NCBI RefSeq assembly: GCF_000377765.1
Contig: NZ_KB898662.1
Span: 62,001-126,000 of the forward strand
Source of the DNA: Gracilibacillus lacisalsi DSM 19029
GTDB lineage: Bacteria; Bacillota; Bacilli; Bacillales; Amphibacillaceae
Direction of reading: 5' to 3'
DNA length: 64,000 nucleotides
In this document: piece by piece, positions 60,098 through 64,000 of the stretch
Numbering within the stretch: position 1 is the first letter of the stretch
How the letters are laid out: every line of letters starts with the position of its first letter
The notes under the pieces: generated by a model
Databases searched by the model: none
Seen by the model: only the letters and a program-made list of their open reading frames with translations
What the model was told of the DNA's origin: nothing
Position numbers and translations under genes: made by a program

Positions 60098-61072
60098 TTA
60101 TTCTTCTTTATTTACCAGGATAGAATAAGCTCCACTAAACATAGCAAATAACAGCCCCGTAATAGGAAACACAATCCAATTAATATACCATAGACCATAA
60201 ATGAAACCACTTATCAAGAACACGATTACGGCTAATGGCCAAATTATCGAAGCTACGGCACCAATGACACGATCTTCATCTTTTTCTTTGGTTCGTTTTG
60301 CACCCCCTTTTAAAAGTTTATCGTATGCGCCGTACATATTACCAAAATATACGAATAAATATACTGCAACTGCGACAAGTGCTAACATAATAAACACACC
60401 AAAGTTAGCCATATTTTCATTAAAAGCAATCATGCTAAGAAGAACTGCTGGAGATAGTATAATTAGAACAACTCCAACAATCATAATGATCGTAAACGTT
60501 GGCTGGTAAGCGTCATTCATTGTTTTTATTTTACTTTTTAAATCGATTGGTAAATCAAAATTCCCCTTTACACTAATATATTTATACTTATCTAATTGCA
60601 TTCCCGCATAGATAAATAAGCCAACCGCAGTAGCTACACATAATAATAGTAAAATTACTCCGATATACATTCCTGTTTCCACAGTCAAGCCATTCATGTA
60701 TCCATTTTCAAATAAACCTAGTAAAAGCACAAACATGGCTGAACCGAAAATACACAAAACCGCTCCTATTCCAATCCATTGACCCGATTTTTTACTTACC
60801 TGAAGATAATCCTCCACCTCTTGCTCCGTTAGTAATGGTTGTTTCGCAACATCGCCTTCTTGCGAAATGTCGAACTCTTCGATGATTTCGTCAATATTAC
60901 CGAATTCAGAAATAACAACCCCTATTGCCTCATTATCCGTTTTACCAGCTTGCTTTAATTCATGATACTTCTCTTCCATATTAGCCAGAAGTTCATCCCT
61001 TAACTGCTTCATTTCCGTAGACTTCGGTAATGAAGCAAACATATTATCGACGTAATTAATAATGGTATCCAT
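60098..61072 (-). CDS. PadR-coupled membrane protein with HAAS-type N-terminus
   Basis: 324 residues. The first ~95 residues are a soluble helical domain like the permease prefix/HAAS domain (LRDELLANMEEKYHELKQAGKTDNEAIGVVISEFGNIDEII), followed by about seven membrane helices. Such proteins follow PadR regulators in Firmicutes and are believed to act in envelope homeostasis; the function is not established. The ATG overlaps the PadR stop (TAATG), so translation is coupled. Confidence 0.82.
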   Translation of the reverse strand: MDTIINYVDNMFASLPKSTEMKQLRDELLANMEEKYHELKQAGKTDNEAIGVVISEFGNIDEIIEEFDISQEGDVAKQPLLTEQEVEDYLQVSKKSGQWIGIGAVLCIFGSAMFVLLLGLFENGYMNGLTVETGMYIGVILLLLCVATAVGLFIYAGMQLDKYKYISVKGNFDLPIDLKSKIKTMNDAYQPTFTIIMIVGVVLIILSPAVLLSMIAFNENMANFGVFIMLALVAVAVYLFVYFGNMYGAYDKLLKGGAKRTKEKDEDRVIGAVASIIWPLAVIVFLISGFIYGLWYINWIVFPITGLLFAMFSGAYSILVNKEE

Positions 61073-61404
61073 TATAGATAATCCTCCCTAATAAATTGGT
61101 TAATAACTTCCTTTGTTAACTCCCATTCTCTACACTTGTCTTGATAATAAAGCAATCCTGATTCGGTAATTCTATAATACGTTCGCTTTTTTCCAAAGGT
61201 TTGCTCTCTATGAAAAGATTCAATATAACCCTTTTTCAGAAGACGATTAAATGCTGAATAAAGGGTGGTTTCCTTGATGACATACTTATCATCAGATAAC
61301 TCTTTGATTCTTTTCGAAATTTCATATCCATAGGACTCTTTTTCTAACAATAAATAAAGAATAATCGTATCATTGTAGCCCCGAATTACATCACTACTAA
61401 TCAA
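61072..61404 (-). CDS. PadR-family transcriptional regulator
   Basis: A 110-residue winged-helix repressor with the family start ISSDVIRGYNDTIILYLLLEKESYGYEI and KRTYYRITESGLLYYQ, a classic PadR wing. The frame can open at a GTG (61425), but a TTG at 61404 lies 9 nt after AAGGGGG and gives the usual PadR N-terminus. Overlaps the membrane-protein gene. The large inverted repeat at 61433-61492 overlies the promoter and is the probable operator. Confidence 0.88.
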   Translation of the reverse strand: MISSDVIRGYNDTIILYLLLEKESYGYEISKRIKELSDDKYVIKETTLYSAFNRLLKKGYIESFHREQTFGKKRTYYRITESGLLYYQDKCREWELTKEVINQFIREDYL

Positions 61405-61432
61405 AAAGTTGATCCCCCTTCCCACATTCCAA

Positions 61433-61492
61433 TTTACTTCATCTGTCGTAGTAATTTCAGTTTATCACAATTACTACGACAGGTGAAGTAAA
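61433..61492. promoter_or_regulatory. Long inverted repeat over the padR promoter
   Basis: 24-bp arms (TTTACTTCATCTGTCGTAGT... at 61433-61456 and its complement at 61469-61492, one G-T mismatch) around a 12-bp centre. On the minus strand the centre contains TAAACT, and TTCACC lies 17 bp before it in one arm, so a promoter sits within the repeat. Binding by PadR would hide it; the arms could also extrude a cruciform or form a hairpin in read-through RNA. Confidence 0.6.
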
Positions 61493-61567
61493 ATTTTCAT
61501 TATATCCGTATAGGCTTGACCAGATCCGAAGTTACCCTTAACTAAATGAGAACTACATCGAACCGTT

Positions 61568-61709
61568 AAGAAAAGCGCAGAGCGTCCGCTTAAAAACGTA
61601 GCGACTGGAAGCTAACTAATCAACTAAGATAAAGGAATCACTGAGAAAGGCGAACCGATGATGACTTATCGTAGGGCGATCCATAGTTTTTGGGTGCTCG
61701 GAGCTAGAC
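61568..61709. repeat. Dispersed repeat A, short copy
   Basis: 142 bp from AAGAAAAGCGCAGAG to CTCGGAGCTAGAC, same orientation as 41439-41646 and alike in its blocks AAAAACGTAGCG, CTAAGATAAAGGAATCACTGA-like words and CGATGATGACTTATCGTAGG. It lacks the 66-bp hairpin insertion. Confidence 0.8.
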
Positions 61710-61747
61710 TGCGAAGTAGCTTAGTTGCAAAGTTAGCAGGACTTCTC

Positions 61748-61934
61748 TTCCAGGGATATCTCTTTCTGTTCCGAGGATACCTCTTTCCCTTCCCTGGATA
61801 TCCTTTGCTGTTCCGGGGATATGCCCTTCTCTTCCCTGGATATAGTCGTTTATCCTCGGAAGAGAATATCTTTTCCCTGGAAGAGAAGCCTTTTTCCTCG
61901 GAACAGATCGGCGCTTCCGGGGATATCTCTTTTC
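61748..61934. repeat. Tandem 21-bp array with core TTCCnnGGATATC
   Basis: About nine units, starting at 61748, 61769, 61790, 61811, 61832, 61853, 61874, 61895 and 61915. Seven of the steps are exactly 21 bp, the last is 20. Units 1-5 and 9 carry TTCCnnGGATA, units 6-8 carry the reverse-like TCCnnGGAA form, so orientation changes inside the array. Open frames across it are artefacts. Unrelated in sequence to the arrays at 4208 and 30970. Confidence 0.85.
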
Positions 61935-62066
61935 CATATCTTCGTTACTTAGCAGTTTATGTATTATTAAGAAAAACCGACAAAGCCCACCCAATCCTTG
62001 TCATTGACCAAAATAATATATCGATGGTATAAAGTATTTATTTTGAGATGGATATTGGGCGTTACA

Positions 62067-62151
62067 ATCGCTGCGGCTTGTCCACTTCCACTCCTACGGG
62101 ATGATTTTCGACTAAGATCCCGTGGAAAGGGAAGTGGACAGCCGCAGCGAT
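62067..62151. repeat. Hairpin repeat B-like, near-perfect 36-bp stem
   Basis: ATCGCTGCGGCTTGTCCACT... (62067-62102) pairs with ...AGTGGACAGCCGCAGCGAT (62117-62151) around a 14-nt loop, with few mismatches. It shares the words CCACTTCC, ACTCCT-CGGGA and AAGATCC with repeat B and element C, so it is a compact relative of those elements. Confidence 0.8.
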
Positions 62152-62232
62152 GGTTTCCTGTACAAGCTATTTCAAAATGGCTACTCTGCTTACAAATGCG
62201 TTGATACCGCGGATTATATACTTTCTTTACTT

Positions 62233-62276
62233 ATAAAAAAAGCCTATTACATCACTAAAAGTGACACAATAGACTT
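62233..62276 (-). terminator. Terminator of the TM2 gene
   Basis: AAGCCTATT (62240-62248) pairs with AATAGACTT (62268-62276, one G-T pair), with an inner TCACT/AGTGA stem; on the minus strand seven T residues follow. Confidence 0.85.
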
Positions 62277-62282
62277 CCGCTT

Positions 62283-62522
62283 TTATCTCGGGTTCCGACA
62301 CATTCCCGGAATTAAGAAAATATCGACAAATAGCCAAATCCATAGCACGACTAATGGAATCCAGCCAATTAAGAGCCAGGTAGTCCCCCATCCTATGATG
62401 CCTAGTAGAAGCTGGGTGATCCCACTCCCTACACGACCTGTGTAAAAACGATGCAAACCGATTTGTCCGAAGAAAAACCATAATAAATATGCAATAGCTA
62501 AGTTTCTTTCCTTCATCATCAT
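62283..62522 (-). CDS. TM2 domain-containing protein
   Basis: A 79-residue protein with two membrane helices. KERNLAIAYLLWFFFGQIGLHRFYTGRVGSGITQLLLG is the TM2 domain (helix, FGxxGxHRFYxG turn, helix), and WIWLFVDIFLIPGM is its conserved ending. Function of TM2 proteins in bacteria is unknown. Three ATGs in a row open the frame; the third (62516) is also possible. Monocistronic. Confidence 0.88.
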   Translation of the reverse strand: MMMKERNLAIAYLLWFFFGQIGLHRFYTGRVGSGITQLLLGIIGWGTTWLLIGWIPLVVLWIWLFVDIFLIPGMCRNPR

Positions 62523-62763
62523 ATTAACTCCTCTCGATTACGATAACATGTACTTGTTAATTTTATCATGTTAGGTCCATTATAGTGTATGAAAAATAAC
62601 GACTAAGATTTTATCATAATTTTGGAAATTGGATAACCTAACATATTGGCATTTGAATCATTAGTTATTTAAACTGAAATATAATATAAGTAAATTTTTG
62701 TTTTGCCCGTATCTTTCTATCCTCCTAATTAGTTATATAAGTAGAGAGGTTCCAAAGGAGTGA
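62523..62763. other. Divergent region between TM2 and sigma genes
   Basis: About 240 bp, very AT-rich. A 9-bp inverted pair, ATGTTAGGT near 62568 and ACCTAACAT near 62635, is separated by about 60 bp. No promoter of the ECF type was recognised for the sigma gene; the ribosome binding site AAAGGAG is at 62754-62760. Confidence 0.5.
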
Positions 62764-63462
62764 ATGCAATTGCATGTCAACAGACGTTTTTCTGCCAATG
62801 AAGGATGTTATCACATGGAAATAGAAAGACAATTTCATCAATTATATCCAAAACTGAAGAAATATTCATATTTTTTAGCTAAAAATAAATGGGATGCCGA
62901 AGATCTTATACAAGAAACTTTCTTTAAAGCGATGAAACATTATCATTCATCTGAAATAAGTGCAGCACTTTTGAATAAAATTGCTTACCATGAATGGATG
63001 GATACCGTAAAAAAAAGAAAGGTTGAGGTTTTTAGAACATCGGAAGAGAAATCAAAAGAAGACCCAGCGTGTAAGACAAATCGATTGATTGATTTAGCGA
63101 AGTTATTAGTGAATCATTTAACGCCAAAACAAGCAGTTATTTTCATGCTTAAAGAAGCATTCAGCTATCAATCAGGGGAAATAGCTGATTTACTGGATAC
63201 AACCAAAATGGCAGTCAAATCCACTCTGCACAGAGCAAAAAAAAGATTAAACCATAACACTTCCCTGCAGTCCATCGATTCATTTTGGCAGGAAGAAGAA
63301 AGAAAGAAATTGTATGACTTGTTATACCGATCCCTTCAGGCAGATGATCCGGTTATATTGATTGATTGTATTTCCACCTTACATTCATTGGCGGAAACAC
63401 CTTTGCTTGCGAAACCAACGCATTCATATTCACCTCTCAATATGTATTCTATGGCCGCATAG
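62764..63462 (+). CDS. ECF RNA polymerase sigma factor linked to clpP
   Basis: A 232-residue sigma factor. Region 2 is [25 protein letters not shown], region 4 has the helix-turn-helix [28 protein letters not shown]. The C-terminal ~55 residues ([37 protein letters not shown]...) exceed a minimal ECF factor and may regulate it. Start choice is open: ATG 62764 is only 3 nt from AAAGGAG, a TTG at 62770 is 9 nt from it, and an ATG at 62815 gives [14 protein letters not shown]. No anti-sigma gene follows; instead clpP begins 16 bp after the stop, suggesting co-transcription. Confidence 0.85.
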   Translation: MQLHVNRRFSANEGCYHMEIERQFHQLYPKLKKYSYFLAKNKWDAEDLIQETFFKAMKHYHSSEISAALLNKIAYHEWMDTVKKRKVEVFRTSEEKSKEDPACKTNRLIDLAKLLVNHLTPKQAVIFMLKEAFSYQSGEIADLLDTTKMAVKSTLHRAKKRLNHNTSLQSIDSFWQEEERKKLYDLLYRSLQADDPVILIDCISTLHSLAETPLLAKPTHSYSPLNMYSMAA

Positions 63463-63478
63463 AAAAGGAGGAAATGAT

Positions 63479-64000
63479 ATGGCTACGATTCCATATGTCA
63501 TTGAACAATCAAGTCATGGAGAACGTTCCTATGATATCTACTCACGTTTATTAAAAGATCGAATTATTATTATAGGCGATGAAATTAATGATCAGGTAGC
63601 GAATATTGTAACAGCTCAACTATTGTTTTTGGAAGCTGATAATTCTGAAAAGGATATTTCCATTTATATTAACAGCCCAGGTGGTTCCACATCTGCAGGA
63701 TTTTCCATATTTGATACAATGGAGCTTGTCAAACCAGATGTTAGAACAATTTGTACCGGGATGGCTGCTTCTTTTGGAGCCTTGCTGTTGCTTGCGGGGA
63801 CGAAAGGAAAGAGATATGCACTTCCTAATAGTGAAATAATGCTGCATCAACCTATTGGTGGAACAAAAGGGCAGGCAACAGAAATTGAAATTACGGCTAG
63901 AAGAATCTTAAAACTCAAAAGTCACATTAACGAAATAATCTCAGAACGTACAGGTCAATCCGTTGAAAAAGTAGCAAAAGATACAGAGCGTGATTATTTC
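63479..64000 (+). CDS. clpP: ATP-dependent Clp protease proteolytic subunit ClpP, cut by window end
   Basis: Serine peptidase that degrades proteins fed by Clp ATPases. The first 174 residues are in the window; the rest lies beyond position 64000. The triad is complete: Ser98 in MAASFGA, His123 in MLHQP, Asp172 in RDYF, at the same numbers as B. subtilis ClpP. MAASFGA instead of the usual MAASMGA, and the location behind an ECF sigma gene, suggest a paralogue rather than the housekeeping copy. AAGGAGG precedes the ATG by 6 nt. Confidence 0.93.
   Translation, partial: MATIPYVIEQSSHGERSYDIYSRLLKDRIIIIGDEINDQVANIVTAQLLFLEADNSEKDISIYINSPGGSTSAGFSIFDTMELVKPDVRTICTGMAASFGALLLLAGTKGKRYALPNSEIMLHQPIGGTKGQATEIEITARRILKLKSHINEIISERTGQSVEKVAKDTERDYF

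Noticed and set aside
61658-62032. Open frames of 124 (plus) and 96 (minus) codons
   Set aside because: They lie on the 21-bp GGATATC array and repeat A; the residue repeats simply mirror the DNA repeats.
62568-62643. Inverted pair ATGTTAGGT/ACCTAACAT as an operator of the sigma gene
   Set aside because: The arms are about 60 bp apart with no linked promoter, so chance is as likely.

Overview
This window is AT-rich chromosomal DNA from a low-GC Gram-positive, endospore-forming member of the Bacillaceae, most likely a halophilic or alkaliphilic genus near Gracilibacillus, Oceanobacillus or Halobacillus. The grounds are strong AGGAGG-type ribosome binding sites, lipoprotein signal peptides, CcpA-type cre sites, a CwlJ spore hydrolase behind a SigE-like promoter, and homologues of Bacillus families (YesL/YesM/YesN, YtoQ, LnrJKLMN, CwlJ). 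The genus is an inference. No rRNA, tRNA, CRISPR array, phage or complete insertion sequence was seen.

Layout. 44-9477 (minus) is a glycan-use locus: YesM/YesN-type two-component system, CUT1 sugar ABC transporter without its own ATPase, YesL protein and a GH2 beta-glucuronidase; a cre site overlaps the binding-protein promoter. 9710-14624 (minus) holds an O-antigen-ligase-like TPR protein, D-amino acid transaminase, a quinone oxidoreductase, a 52-residue double-CxxC protein and a glyoxalase-fold protein. 14959-18166 (plus) is a compact exopolysaccharide operon (GH16 hydrolase, processive GT2 synthase, polysaccharide deacetylase) behind three copies of one palindrome. 18188-30804 has an NCS2 permease, an HXXEE membrane protein, an ECF sigma/anti-sigma pair with its own ECF-type promoter, a large secreted rhamnogalacturonan lyase, an SDR enzyme, HtpX, a methyltransferase, a thioredoxin-reductase-like flavoprotein with an Rrf2 regulator sharing one operator, and a VanW protein. 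30970-34149 is a patch of very small membrane proteins, a LysE exporter, a Nudix hydrolase and YtoQ.

34440-42372 combines a FadR-type regulator, split transketolase and second CUT1 transporter (plus strand) convergent with an ascorbate-type PTS (UlaABC-like, minus), pointing to pentose or related sugar-acid use. 42570-47780 (minus) matches the lnrJKLMN linearmycin-resistance layout. 49101-55755 (minus) is a DeoR-controlled CUT2 sugar importer with a PfkB kinase and class II aldolase. 55983-59276 (plus) is an antibiotic-type ABC exporter with an OmpR/histidine kinase pair. 59363-62522 has CwlJ, a PadR-controlled membrane protein and a TM2 protein. The right edge carries an ECF sigma factor 16 bp upstream of a ClpP gene cut by the window end.

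Intergenic DNA is rich in repeats: three unrelated arrays all built on 21-bp units (4208-4384, 30970-31087, 61748-61934), a dispersed element in two copies (41439-41646, 61568-61709), and a related set of hairpin or inverted-repeat elements (48592-48730, 48863-48959, 53631-53756, 62067-62151). The most interesting candidates for undescribed biology are the ECF sigma-ClpP pair, the GH16-GT2-deacetylase operon with its helically phased operators, and the 21-bp repeat arrays. Several starts were moved downstream of the longest reading frame because a good ribosome binding site marks an internal ATG, GTG or TTG; these are stated in each entry.
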